Assembly: GCA_964370735.1 (NCBI GenBank)
Contig: CAYJLC010000003.1
Location: 44,773 to 108,772 of the forward strand
DNA length: 64,000 bases
Origin: CAYJLC01 sp964370735
GTDB taxonomy: Bacteria > Bacillota > Clostridia > Oscillospirales > Butyricicoccaceae
Reading direction: 5' to 3'
Part shown: positions 1 to 9,400 of the stretch, in pieces
How the letters are laid out: each line of letters opens with the position of its first letter
Position numbering within the stretch: position 1 is the first letter of the stretch
The notes under the pieces: generated by a model
Database searches by the model: none
Seen by the model: only the letters and a program-made list of their open reading frames with translations
What the model was told of the DNA's origin: nothing
Position numbers and translations under genes: made by a program

Positions 1-680
1 TGACATCGGCTGTGATGTTGCTAAAAAATCGTCCAACAATCGGATATATTCCGACTGGTACAGTAAACGATTTCGGCTCGAGTTTAAATCTTACCAAAAA
101 TGTGATGACAGATGCAAAAACTATGCTTTCTGGCGTGGAATTTGCCTGTGATATCGGCTCATTTAACGATAAAACCTTTAATTATATAGCAGCTTTCGGT
201 CTTTTCACCGACGTTTCGTACCAAACTCCACAACCGCTTAAAAATGCGTTAGGTCGAATTGCTTATATACTTGAAGGCGCAAAGCGTCTTATAAACATAC
301 CTTCCTATAAAATGAAAATCACAACAGAAAATACTACGATTTCTGGCGATTTTATGTATGGAATGGTGACGAATTCCACTTCTGTCGGTGGTTTTAAAGA
401 TTTTGTCGGCAAAAATGTAGAGTTAGACGATGGACTTTTCGAAATTATGCTTGTTAAGACTCCGAAAAATCCTGCCGAAGTTTCTGCTTTATTGCAATAC
501 GTTTTAACACCGACGCAAAACCCTGATTTTGTTTATAATTTTCAGGCGAAAAAAATAGAGATTTCTGCAAGCGAAAACGTTCCTTGGACGATTGACGGTG
601 AATTTGGCGGAGATTTTGACAAGGTAATCATAGAAAATAATCAAAAAGCTTTAAAATTTATGGTTGACAAACGAGGTTAA
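1..680 (+). CDS. Diacylglycerol/lipid kinase family protein (YegS/DgkB-like), 5' truncated by window
   Basis: C-terminal part of a lipid kinase that would phosphorylate diacylglycerol or a related lipid at the membrane. The frame is open from base 3 through the window edge, so the true start and the glycine-rich GGDGT nucleotide motif lie upstream. Visible is the family motif PTGTVNDFGSSL directly after the missing GGDGT region, and the late WTIDGEFGG segment, which matches the conserved DGE of the C-terminal beta-sandwich domain. The GTG at 12 and ATG at 15 are internal codons, not starts. The next gene's Shine-Dalgarno lies inside the last codons, so the two are probably co-transcribed. The substrate cannot be fixed from sequence. 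Confidence 0.85.
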   Translation, partial: TSAVMLLKNRPTIGYIPTGTVNDFGSSLNLTKNVMTDAKTMLSGVEFACDIGSFNDKTFNYIAAFGLFTDVSYQTPQPLKNALGRIAYILEGAKRLINIPSYKMKITTENTTISGDFMYGMVTNSTSVGGFKDFVGKNVELDDGLFEIMLVKTPKNPAEVSALLQYVLTPTQNPDFVYNFQAKKIEISASENVPWTIDGEFGGDFDKVIIENNQKALKFMVDKRG

Positions 681-681
681 A

Positions 682-1359
682 ATGAAATTATCGAAATACA
701 AAAAAATTGAAAAATATATGAAAAAATGTATGTCCGACAGTGCACACGATACAGAGCATGTTTATCGTGTGCTCTATTGTGCTCTAGATATCGCAAAACA
801 CGAACAAAATGTTGATACTGATATTCTTATAACAGCTTGTTTACTGCATGACATTGGTAGACATGAACAGTTTTTAGACAGTAGCGTGTGTCACGCTCGT
901 GCTGGCGCAAAAAAAGCATATAAATTCCTATTAAAAAATGACTACTCTAAGGATTTTGCAAAAAAAGTTTCAAAATGCATAAAAACTCACCGTTATAGAA
1001 CTGGTAAGCGTCCAGAAAGTATCGAAGCTATGATTTTATTTGATGCTGACAAAGTCGATATCGCTGGTGGAATTGGTATTGCACGAACGCTTTTATATAA
1101 TGGAAAAATGGACGAGCCACTGTATAACCTTTTAGAAAACGGCGATATTTCTAACGGCAAACTTGATAAAAAAGAGTCGTTTTTTAGAGAATATAAATTC
1201 AAATTAGAGGGAATGTATAGCAAATTTTATACTAAACGTGGCGAAGAGCTTGCAAAAGCTCGTCAAAAGACGGCAATCTCATTTTATGAGGGACTTTTAA
1301 CTGAAATGCAATCGACAAATAAAGTTGGTAGAAAAATTCTAGGCGAGCATCTTTCTTAA
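682..1359 (+). CDS. HD-domain metal-dependent phosphohydrolase
   Basis: About 225 residues with an HD-domain signature: HDTEHVYRV near the N terminus, LLHDIGRHE (the HD metal pair), a later H in KTHRYR, and a D in FDADKVD. This H...HD...D pattern binds a divalent metal pair and hydrolyses phosphoesters. ATG at 682 is chosen over the TTG at 664 because ACGAGG at 671-676 is spaced about 5 nt from it. The start is one base past the lipid kinase stop codon. The C-terminal half is lysine-rich and helical. YedJ-like proteins are the nearest recalled relatives; the substrate is unknown. Confidence 0.8.
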   Translation: MKLSKYKKIEKYMKKCMSDSAHDTEHVYRVLYCALDIAKHEQNVDTDILITACLLHDIGRHEQFLDSSVCHARAGAKKAYKFLLKNDYSKDFAKKVSKCIKTHRYRTGKRPESIEAMILFDADKVDIAGGIGIARTLLYNGKMDEPLYNLLENGDISNGKLDKKESFFREYKFKLEGMYSKFYTKRGEELAKARQKTAISFYEGLLTEMQSTNKVGRKILGEHLS

Positions 1360-1365
1360 ATAAGC

Positions 1366-1394
1366 TTGATTACCTACATAAAATATGATAAAAT
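1366..1394 (+). promoter_or_regulatory. Sigma-A-type promoter for the DUF4430/ECF-S pair
   Basis: TTGATT at 1366-1371, a 17-nt spacer and TAAAAT at 1389-1394, immediately after the HD gene stop and 28 nt before the next start codon. This suggests the pair is an independent transcription unit. Pattern match only. Confidence 0.6.
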
Positions 1395-1422
1395 TAAGTC
1401 GATTGATAAAAGGAGATTTAAA

Positions 1423-1815
1423 ATGAAAAAACAAACTAAACTTGCAATTATCTTAGTTGCGATTTTTGCAATACTTATAGCTATTATGGCATTTATCGGC
1501 ACAAATTTCTTGCCTGAAACTGTCGAAGGTCAAAAAACTATCGAGATTTTAGTGGTTACTGATGAAAACACTGAAAGTTTTGAATTTACTACAACTTATG
1601 AATATCTCGGCGAAGTCTTAATCGAAGAGGAACTAGTTCTAGGTTCAGTAGGTGAATTTGGACTATTTATCACCGAAGTAAATGGCATTAAAGCAGACGA
1701 TTCTCTTCGCCAATGGTGGAGAATTTCAAAAGATGGTGTTGATACAACTACTTCAGCAGATTTAACGCCAATTGCAGACGGAGAGCAATATGAGCTTACA
1801 CTCTCAACCTATTAA
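1423..1815 (+). CDS. Membrane-anchored DUF4430 (transcobalamin-like C-terminal) domain protein
   Basis: 130-residue protein with an N-terminal transmembrane anchor (about residues 8-28) and no lipobox cysteine, followed by one extracellular DUF4430-type domain. Features matching the family are EYLGEVL, a central VNGIKADD and WWRISKDG, then a threonine-rich end. DUF4430 resembles the C-terminal domain of transcobalamin/intrinsic factor and is often found next to ECF vitamin transporters. ATG at 1423 is chosen because AGGAG at 1411-1415 precedes it; an upstream in-frame codon at 1366 falls in the promoter. Its 3' end overlaps the next gene by 26 nt, so the two are translationally coupled. A ligand-capture role is inference. 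Confidence 0.75.
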   Translation: MKKQTKLAIILVAIFAILIAIMAFIGTNFLPETVEGQKTIEILVVTDENTESFEFTTTYEYLGEVLIEEELVLGSVGEFGLFITEVNGIKADDSLRQWWRISKDGVDTTTSADLTPIADGEQYELTLSTY

Positions 1816-2320
1816 ATTTAGATTAAAAGATATAATTTTCACTGCACTTATAGCGTCTATCGTGTTTGTAACGCAAATTGTTATGGCTGCACTACCGAAT
1901 ATTGAAATTGTGTCTTTTCTTTTTATAATCTATGCGATACATTTTCCACTGAAACAATCGCTAACTGCGTCTTATATTTTCTGTCTACTCGAAGGACTAT
2001 TTTTCGGATTTGGCATTTGGTGGGTTATGTATTTATATGTATGGCAAATATTAATCATCATATCTTGGTCGTTTAGAAAAATGAATTTTTCTGTTTTTTG
2101 GGCAGTAATTGCTGGTATTTTCGGACTTTTTTTCGGAGCACTATGTTCAATTCCATATATTGTAGCCGGAGGATTCTTCGCAGGTTTTGCCTGGTGGGTT
2201 AATGGTATTTTTTATGATGTGATACATGCAATCTCGAATTTTTTGATAATGCTTGCATTATATCGCCCAATGTCAAATTTTTTTAAGAAAATAATTCTAG
2301 CAGATAAAACAAATGATTGA
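1790..2320 (+). CDS. ECF transporter S component (substrate-specific membrane subunit)
   Basis: 176-residue integral membrane protein with about six hydrophobic segments. It starts with a cytoplasmic RLKDIIFTALIAS segment, which resembles the AxxxA-type first helix of S components, and ends in a short charged tail. S components bind a vitamin or metal and dock on a shared energizing module (EcfT/A/A'), which is not encoded in this window. ATG at 1790, inside the DUF4430 gene, has GGAGA about 6 nt upstream and is preferred to the TTG at 1772. The overlap with the DUF4430 gene suggests the two proteins serve one substrate, possibly a cobalamin-type compound; this is inference. Confidence 0.75.
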   Translation: MSLHSQPIKFRLKDIIFTALIASIVFVTQIVMAALPNIEIVSFLFIIYAIHFPLKQSLTASYIFCLLEGLFFGFGIWWVMYLYVWQILIIISWSFRKMNFSVFWAVIAGIFGLFFGALCSIPYIVAGGFFAGFAWWVNGIFYDVIHAISNFLIMLALYRPMSNFFKKIILADKTND

Positions 2321-2345
2321 ATTTTTTGTAAAATAATGGTATAAT
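2317..2345 (+). promoter_or_regulatory. Promoter for the EAL-domain gene
   Basis: TTGAAT at 2317-2322, a 17-nt spacer and a perfect TATAAT at 2340-2345, 36 nt upstream of the EAL-domain start codon. Strong consensus match. Confidence 0.75.
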
Positions 2346-2381
2346 TAACTTAGTCTTTAAATACTTTTGAGAGGTGTACCA

Positions 2382-3629
2382 ATGATTTCTAACAATAATG
2401 TACAAAATGAACTTTTAGACCACAGATTTGGTCTTATGAGTTATGAGCAATATTTATCGGACTTAGAAACAAAAAAATACAAAAAAATGTCGATGGTTGA
2501 GATTATAAATGCAGATATGATGATAGCAACCTTTGGCGAACAGCGTTATTTTGATACTTGTATATCCATTTTAGAGCAAGGAAATGTCGCTTATAAAATG
2601 CTAGGGCTTGACCATATCATAAAAGTATATATTCATACTTATAAAAATTTCTTAGCTGTTGCAAATGATGATATCAGTGATGAAGATTTTTTAAATTTAA
2701 TGCGTGGTTTTTACGCTGAATATGAATTATCAAACTCGAAAAAAACAGGTCTTGGTGGTATATCTCGCTTTGCTATCTCTTTCGGTGATAATTTAGTCGA
2801 TACTGCTAAAAGCACCCTATATGTCCATCGCGAAGACCAAACTAATTTTATCGTTGCAACTAATGAAAAACAAATTCTTGAAGCAGAAACCGAAAAAGAT
2901 TTGAAGATTTATGAAGTTTTGGAATACGCACTGAAAAATGATAAAGTTATACCGTTTTATCAAGGTATTTATGATAATAAACAGCAAAAAATCGTGAAAT
3001 ATGAGGCACTTATGCGCGTTTTCGATGCAGATGGCAAAATGTATCCTCCAGGTTTATTCTTAGAAGCTGCTAAAAAACTCAAACTATATCTCCCACTTAG
3101 CAAAGTTATGATAAATAAAGCTTTAACTGATTTTGAAAATATGGACGAGCTTATTGGCATAAATATTTCACTTTATGACATTAAAAGTGTTGAATTTAAA
3201 ACGTGGCTACTCGATAGATTAAGAGCACACAAAGACCCTACTAAAGTCACAATTGAATTTGTTGAAACAGAAAATTATAACCAAAATAATGAGCTTACAG
3301 ATTTTTTAAACGAAGCCAAAGAAATCGGTTGTAAAATTGCGGTCGACGATTTCGGGGTAGGTTATGCAACTTATTCTTCTATTGTTTCATTAAAGCCTGA
3401 TATCATAAAAATTGATGGCGATATTATTAAAAATCTAGGAAAAACAAACGAAAGTCAGCTAATTTTAGAGTCAATTTGCTATATGGCAAGGTTAATCGGC
3501 GCAAAAACTGTCGCTGAGTTTGTTGAAGATGAAAATATACAAAAAATTGTTTTAGTCCATGAAATTGATTTATCTCAAGGCTATTTTTTCTCAAAGCCAC
3601 AGCCTTTTGAAAGCTTAAATTTAGGCTAA
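2382..3629 (+). CDS. EAL-domain cyclic-di-GMP phosphodiesterase with degenerate N-terminal domain
   Basis: 415 residues, soluble. The C-terminal half (about 190-412) is an EAL domain that hydrolyses c-di-GMP to pGpG. The recognised catalytic signature is kept: YEALMR, INISLYD (metal-binding Asn), the IEFVETE glutamate, VDDFGVGY (Asp pair), KIDGDI (Lys), VAEFVED (Glu, where VAEGVE is usual) and SQGYFFSKP. The N-terminal half (about 20-170) has a GGISRFAISFGD stretch in the position of a GGDEF half-site but lacks GGDEF, so it looks like a degenerate cyclase or sensor domain. Start ATG 2382 follows GAGAGGTG; the TTG at 2367 is rejected. No membrane segment is seen. Confidence 0.88.
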   Translation: MISNNNVQNELLDHRFGLMSYEQYLSDLETKKYKKMSMVEIINADMMIATFGEQRYFDTCISILEQGNVAYKMLGLDHIIKVYIHTYKNFLAVANDDISDEDFLNLMRGFYAEYELSNSKKTGLGGISRFAISFGDNLVDTAKSTLYVHREDQTNFIVATNEKQILEAETEKDLKIYEVLEYALKNDKVIPFYQGIYDNKQQKIVKYEALMRVFDADGKMYPPGLFLEAAKKLKLYLPLSKVMINKALTDFENMDELIGINISLYDIKSVEFKTWLLDRLRAHKDPTKVTIEFVETENYNQNNELTDFLNEAKEIGCKIAVDDFGVGYATYSSIVSLKPDIIKIDGDIIKNLGKTNESQLILESICYMARLIGAKTVAEFVEDENIQKIVLVHEIDLSQGYFFSKPQPFESLNLG

Positions 3630-3640
3630 ATTGCATATAA

Positions 3641-3668
3641 AAAAGAGGGTTTTAAAACCCTCTTTTTT
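3641..3668. terminator. Bidirectional rho-independent terminator (EAL gene / esterase gene)
   Basis: Perfect 26-bp palindrome at 3641-3666 (GAGGG...CCCTC core with A/T flanks), giving T-runs on both strands between two convergent genes. Confidence 0.9.
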
Positions 3669-3683
3669 GATTATCTAATGTAA

Positions 3684-6110
3684 TTATTTTAAGTTTTCAA
3701 TAAAATGGTCACTATGCATTTTCATTGATGCAGGCATTCCAGCCATATAGAAAGCACTATTATGCTCACCATCTCGTAGGCTGTATCCGTGTTCTACGCC
3801 AACACTTTCAAGATACTCGTGAGTTCTTACAGTTTCTTCATATTTTACCATATTATCTTGTAATCCACAATCAATGTAGAAATCATAATTTTCTAATTGT
3901 TCTGCTGTTAAAGTTTCTAATGCTGCCATTGTTTCATCGTTTAATGCACCCATGTGGCTTGCAACAGAAGAATATAAATCTGGGTTTAAAGTACCAAGAC
4001 GCATAGCGCCTCCACCACCCATTGAAATACCAGTAAGTCCAGTAAATTCAGGGCCTTCAAGCACTCTAAAGCGGTTTTCTACTTGCGATTTGATTTCTTG
4101 TGTAATATGGCTTTCCCAAGGACCAGTTGAGTCGAATTTTCCTTCTTCTAGAGTAGTGTCTTTATAGAAACTGTTTTTACCAGAGTCAGGCATTACAATA
4201 ATCATTTCTGTGATATTTCCACTAGCGATTTCATTATTCATAAATTCTTCGATTTTGTCAACTTCAATAAATGAATTACTGCTTGAGTTAATTCCATGAA
4301 GTAAATATACTACTGGGTATTCTTTTGTAGTATTTTCGTGATAAGATGGTGGAAGATACACAGAGTATACTAAATCTTGTGCGAATAATTCAGACGCATA
4401 CGTTAATGAATAACAATTGCTCATGTTTCCAATTTCGCTCATTTTTCCGTTTTCTAAAACAAAATATTGAGATAATTCCATAGTAGAAATGGTAGCTTTT
4501 TCGCCTGTTTCATCACTTATACCAGTAATAACACGAGTGGCTTCATAAATTCTATTTCCGTCATCGTCTAACCAATATCCAGCAGAACTATCTGCAACTT
4601 CAATATCGCTATACCCTGAAAGCAGCTCTTCAAGGCCTTTTATATATTCAGATTTAGATAATCCATCATTGTTATAATCTTCAAGGATAGTGTCACCATA
4701 TTTTGCAAAATCTTTTGACTCTAAAGCAGAAATTTGGCTGTTAATAGTTGACATAAATTCATCAGTTTTTCCATCTTCAGTTGGAAGTCCTTGAACTTCA
4801 CGAGCCGATAAATAATCGCCTGCGATTGCATAGGTATGACCACTATAAAAACCGCCGTTACCATTATTATTATAAACTCTAATAGAAATTTCGTTAGTTC
4901 CACCTAAGTTTAAAACATTAGTTGGAATTTCGTATTCACGAGAAATTTCCCAATATGATTTTTCAAAAAGGACTTGACTTGTGTCGGTAGGGTCTTCGTA
5001 ATTGTAGTTAAATCCACCAATTTCAAGCGAGTTTACGGTAGGTGTTTTTTCGCTATTTGTAAATCCACTACCAGCAACTAAATGACCATTAATGTACACT
5101 ACATCGGCATCATCGATAATTCCAAGAAGAAGTGTAACATTTTCTTCGTCTGTGAAATCTTCTGGTAGAGTAAATTCACGAGAAACCCACGCCTCAGACC
5201 ATTTTCTAAAGTAATCACTTCCATCTTCACGAACTGACGGCATAAGTCCACCGTTGTCGCCCTCTGTTGGAAGTTCGATAGTTTCCCAACTCGAGAAAGT
5301 TTCACTCGTCGGAAGTTTAGCAAGTTCATCGTCAGTCCACACAACATTGCATTTATTTGCAGGTAGATATTGGAACATTTGGTCGTAAGTACGATACATT
5401 TTGAAGTTCCAATCACCGTCTAGTGTAACATAATTATCTGTGTCTTTTACAACTTCTTCAGGTGTAATCTCAGCAAATTCAATGTGTTTGCTTAAATTTT
5501 GCAGAACTTTTGACAATTCTGCACGAGTAAGTCCATTTTTGCCATTAAAATTATTATTAGCATCACCAGACATAACTTCTAGCGAATTGAGTGTAGAAAC
5601 AGCACTTTTTGCCCACGAAGAAACAGACATTTCATCTGCATAAGTGTGCTCATTATCAGAATATACTACTTCTTTGTAATGTACATATCTTTGTAGGATA
5701 ACGGCAAGTTCTTCTCTAGTTATAGTCTTTAAAGGCGCAAAAGTATCGTCTTCATAGCCTTCAATTATACCATTTGAAGTACACCAATTTACGGCGTCAC
5801 TATACCACGCATTAGAGGAAATATCAGTCAAATCTGTCGTTGAAGTTACTTGTGGTTCGCCTTCTAGACGATGAATTACCACAGCAATCATTGCCCTTGT
5901 TGTTGTATCCATTGGTGCAAATTTAGTATCGGAAACGCCTGTCATAATCCCTTTTTCGTATGCAAACATCGACGATTCGTAATACCACTCATTTCCACTT
6001 AAATCGGAAAAAATGTTATCAGCATCTCCGTTTGCAGACACTGATGGCGCAAACATCAAAACTTGGCTAGCGCACAAAATACTCGCAAGAACTTTGGTAG
6101 TTTTTTTCAT
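3684..6110 (-). CDS. Secreted S-layer-anchored multidomain esterase (SLH x3 + sugar-binding + esterase D fold)
   Basis: 808 residues, exported and wall-bound. The signal peptide is at about 1-26, cleaving after SVSA. Three SLH domains at about 33-85, 92-147 and 155-210 anchor it to secondary wall polymer. Residues about 228-400 look like a galactose-binding/GH2-type jelly roll (LDGDWNFKMY, DDADVVYINGHLV). Residues about 455-565 contain an EF-hand-like DYNNDGLSKSEY and an NTF2-like segment. Residues about 575-808 are an esterase D/feruloyl-esterase-like hydrolase: YLLHGINSSS (oxyanion region), nucleophile Ser696 in GISMGG, probable Asp752 (GLQDN) and His783 (DGEHNSA). It probably removes acyl groups from polysaccharide outside the cell; the substrate is unknown. 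It has its own promoter and a long leader. Confidence 0.85.
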   Translation of the reverse strand: MKKTTKVLASILCASQVLMFAPSVSANGDADNIFSDLSGNEWYYESSMFAYEKGIMTGVSDTKFAPMDTTTRAMIAVVIHRLEGEPQVTSTTDLTDISSNAWYSDAVNWCTSNGIIEGYEDDTFAPLKTITREELAVILQRYVHYKEVVYSDNEHTYADEMSVSSWAKSAVSTLNSLEVMSGDANNNFNGKNGLTRAELSKVLQNLSKHIEFAEITPEEVVKDTDNYVTLDGDWNFKMYRTYDQMFQYLPANKCNVVWTDDELAKLPTSETFSSWETIELPTEGDNGGLMPSVREDGSDYFRKWSEAWVSREFTLPEDFTDEENVTLLLGIIDDADVVYINGHLVAGSGFTNSEKTPTVNSLEIGGFNYNYEDPTDTSQVLFEKSYWEISREYEIPTNVLNLGGTNEISIRVYNNNGNGGFYSGHTYAIAGDYLSAREVQGLPTEDGKTDEFMSTINSQISALESKDFAKYGDTILEDYNNDGLSKSEYIKGLEELLSGYSDIEVADSSAGYWLDDDGNRIYEATRVITGISDETGEKATISTMELSQYFVLENGKMSEIGNMSNCYSLTYASELFAQDLVYSVYLPPSYHENTTKEYPVVYLLHGINSSSNSFIEVDKIEEFMNNEIASGNITEMIIVMPDSGKNSFYKDTTLEEGKFDSTGPWESHITQEIKSQVENRFRVLEGPEFTGLTGISMGGGGAMRLGTLNPDLYSSVASHMGALNDETMAALETLTAEQLENYDFYIDCGLQDNMVKYEETVRTHEYLESVGVEHGYSLRDGEHNSAFYMAGMPASMKMHSDHFIENLK

Positions 6111-6171
6111 AATGCTCTCCTTTTACAAGCAATTAATTAATTACTTGTTTTAATTAATTCAGTTAAATAAA

Positions 6172-6190
6172 TATTGCTTTTAAAGCAATA
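6172..6190. promoter_or_regulatory. Perfect palindrome in the esterase mRNA leader
   Basis: TATTGCTTT T AAAGCAATA, perfect 9-bp arms, lies between the -10 element (6207-6212) and the start codon (6110). It could be an operator or an RNA hairpin in the leader of about 90 nt. A further TTAATTAA-rich inverted repeat follows at about 6131-6159. Function unknown. Confidence 0.4.
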
Positions 6191-6206
6191 AAAATAACAT
6201 GTTTTC

Positions 6207-6235
6207 ATTATATCAGTAGTTTTAACATTAATCAA
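6207..6235 (-). promoter_or_regulatory. Promoter of the esterase gene
   Basis: On the minus strand: TTGATT (6235-6230), a 17-nt spacer and perfect TATAAT (6212-6207), about 97 nt upstream of the start codon. Confidence 0.75.
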
Positions 6236-6334
6236 GTTAAATATATCAAAAAAACACATAAAATGTAAATTATATGAAAAGTAAACAGTTAAGTACGCCA
6301 TTTTTTGTTGCATTTGAACAAAAATCAAAAAATC

Positions 6335-6365
6335 AAAAATCTCTCAGTTTACCCGAGAGATTTTT
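6335..6365 (-). terminator. addA: Terminator downstream of addA
   Basis: Perfect 11-bp arms (AAAAATCTCTC / GAGAGATTTTT) around a 9-nt loop, followed on the minus strand by a broken T-run. It closes the long rimP-to-addA run. Confidence 0.8.
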
Positions 6366-6406
6366 TCTTTAAGATGTTTTTCCTATTAGCTTAATTTATA
6401 AAGTTT

Positions 6407-9400
6407 TTACACTTCAACTAACTTCTCAGCTGAAAAATAATAAATATATTTTGATAAAACTTGTTTGCCAAACACTTCATTTACAGCTTTTTCATATAAA
6501 TCAAGTTGCGTTTTATGCCCTCGAGTAGCCATATTAATCTGCTCTTCTGAATAGACATTGTCAGTTTTATAGTCAATAATAATTATTTTATCATCATTTT
6601 CAATTAAGCAGTCAATTACGCCTTGAAATAGCACTTTTTCGCGATTTCCTGTGTTTAAAACCTCATCAGAGTTTACTAAAATAGAAAAATTAAATTCACG
6701 ATAATATTTATTTGTCACAAGAAGTTTTCCAAGGTCACTATCAAAAAATGTTAATAATTTACTAGGAATAATACACTCTTTTTGTTCTCTATTAATGAAT
6801 TTTTGAACAAATAGACGTTCTAACTCCGCCATAATCCCAGCTTCAGTATTACATTTCGAAAAATCAATAAACTGCATCACAATATGGTGCGCTGTTCCTT
6901 TTTCAGTAGGTGAAAGCTTCTTTTCAAATAAAAACTTCGGCTTTTTATAAAAAGTTATGATATTTTCTTCTGATTCACCTTTTTCGGCGCTTATAGGTGT
7001 AAATTTTGCAATTTCAGATGCAGTTATTTTGGATGGAATATCCAAAACAGACGGCAATGTGTACTCATAAACATTCTGTCTAGTGTAAGATTTTTTCACA
7101 GTATCGATTGCATCTTCACTAAGATTTTCAATTAAATTGCATAAAAATAAATCTTTACTTTCGTCGATATAACCAATAATTCCATCATACAAATCGTAAA
7201 AACTCATAGCCGATTTCGACTTCAAAATACTTGGAGCGACAATATCCAAATAACTTTTAAATTCACTCGCACCTTGGGTATATTGTTGGATTTTTTTATC
7301 CAAACCAGTCGCAGAACCTACCAAAATAAGCTTTTCTTTCGCTCTAGTAAGTGCAACATACAAAATACGAATTTCTTCCGAAATATTCTCAAAACGGTTC
7401 TTTTTGTTAATAATCTTGCGTGAAATAGGCTCATATTTAACAATTCCATCCATACAAGTGTGATATGTTGCAATTCCAAATTCATTGTTTTTAACAATTG
7501 CAATTCGCTCATCAAGCATATTAAACGGCTTTGCAATATCACAAACAAAAACAACCGGAAACTCAAGCCCTTTAGAGGCGTGAATCGTCATTATCTTCAC
7601 AGAGCCTTCCGAAGAATTTTCTTGGGTTAACTTCGTAGAACTAGCGTCTAAATTGTCAATTATATCGATAAATTCAAATAAACTAACACTTTCATCAATA
7701 CTTTCGACAAAATTTATAAATAATTTAATATTTTTATGCCTAATTTCACCAAAAGATGCAAGCGAAAATTTTGCAATAATATCGAGTTTTGTAATCATTA
7801 ACCATAATGTTTTATACACCGTATTAAATCGAGAAAAATCAGCAATTTCATTAACGATACTAATAAATTTTGAGCATTTTTCTTTCAAAACATAAGGAAT
7901 ATGCGTATATTTTTGAGTGTTTACATCATCAGAAAGTTCAAGAATACTATGCAAGAAGTTTTCTCTATCAATTTCATTAATTAACACAATTTCTTGATTA
8001 GAAAACGCAAAAATTTCACTTTTCATAATGGCAATTAAGTCATTTTTGGATTTTTTGTTATCCAAAACCTTTAAAAATGAGATTATAGCCAGAATTTCTG
8101 GTGTGTTAAAAACTTTGCTTGCATCACTATCAAAATCTACATTAATACCAACATTTTCAATAGCTTTTTTCAAAAAATAAGCCTTGCTCGACGTAGAACG
8201 CATCAAAATTACTATATCAGAATAGCGAAGTTCGCGATAACCTCCAAAATTCTTGTCAAAAATCTGCATTTTATCAGAAATCATCTGATAAATTCGGTTG
8301 GCAATAGTTTTGCCTTCAATTTCCGCAGAAGTTAATGTTTTTTCGCCATTTTTCTCGTCAATTTTATCGCGATTAACTAAAATAAACTCACTTTTATAAT
8401 CAAGATTATCATAATAGTTAGCAGAAAAAACCAATCTTTGCTCGTCTGAATTATAATTTACTCCACCGATTTTTTCAGTCATTACAGCTTCAAAAATCTC
8501 ATTTACAGAGGCAATAACATGCTCATTTGAACGAAAATTGTTATTAAGTGAAACTTTTTTAGAACAATTCGAACTGTCGTCATCAACAAAATTTTGTAGC
8601 TTTCTTAGAAAAATAGTAGGATCGGCAAACCTAAATTTATAGATACTTTGCTTAAGGTCGCCTACCATAAAAAGATTTTCCTCATTTTTAGATATTTTCT
8701 TGAAAATAGTATCTTGAATTTCATTCGTATCTTGATACTCATCAACCATAATTTCTGTAAATTTTTTAGAAATTTGCGATTTAATGACACTATTTTCTAG
8801 TAATTGAATCATTTTATGCTCTGCATCACTGAAATTCAGCACATTCTTTTGCTTTTTAATACGTTCGTACTCATTTGTAAAATTACCGATAATCTCCGAA
8901 ATATACCCAAGATTTATAAGTTGTGTCTTTGCTTGATCGTGAAGTTCTTCAATAGTTATTGGCTCTTCTGAAAAAGCTTTAATTGTTATGAATTCTTTGT
9001 ATTTTTCGCGAATTTTCTTCAGTTCTTCATAAATATGGTCTGTTTTTTCCTTAGAACGTTTTGATGTCAGTGTAACAAATTTATTGCTTTTAACGAACTC
9101 ATACGCTTTTTTGTACCCTTCTTTTTGGAAAATATACTTTATTTCCTCGACAAAATCCAAATCTGAATCAATATTTTCACCGTTTATCTCATAAATTACA
9201 GGACATTTTTGTGCCGTTATCTGTGCTTTTTTTATCAATTTTATCGCATTATTGATATTCAGAAGCGCCATTTCTGCAAACTCATTACTGTATAAATATT
9301 CATTAATATCCATATCAGTTGATAATTTCAACATCTCGGTGTTTCTATCAAAACTTTTTTGCAAAATTTCATTTGGTCGTGAATAACTATTCATAAAATC

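Noticed and set aside
12..20. GTG/ATG at the window start as the true start of the lipid kinase gene
   Set aside because: The frame is open to the window edge and the conserved GGDGT part of the family is missing, so the gene begins outside.
6137..6328. 63-codon minus-strand ORF upstream of the esterase gene
   Set aside because: It overlaps the esterase promoter, has no SD, and its translation is low-complexity (Phe/Tyr-rich) with no family resemblance.
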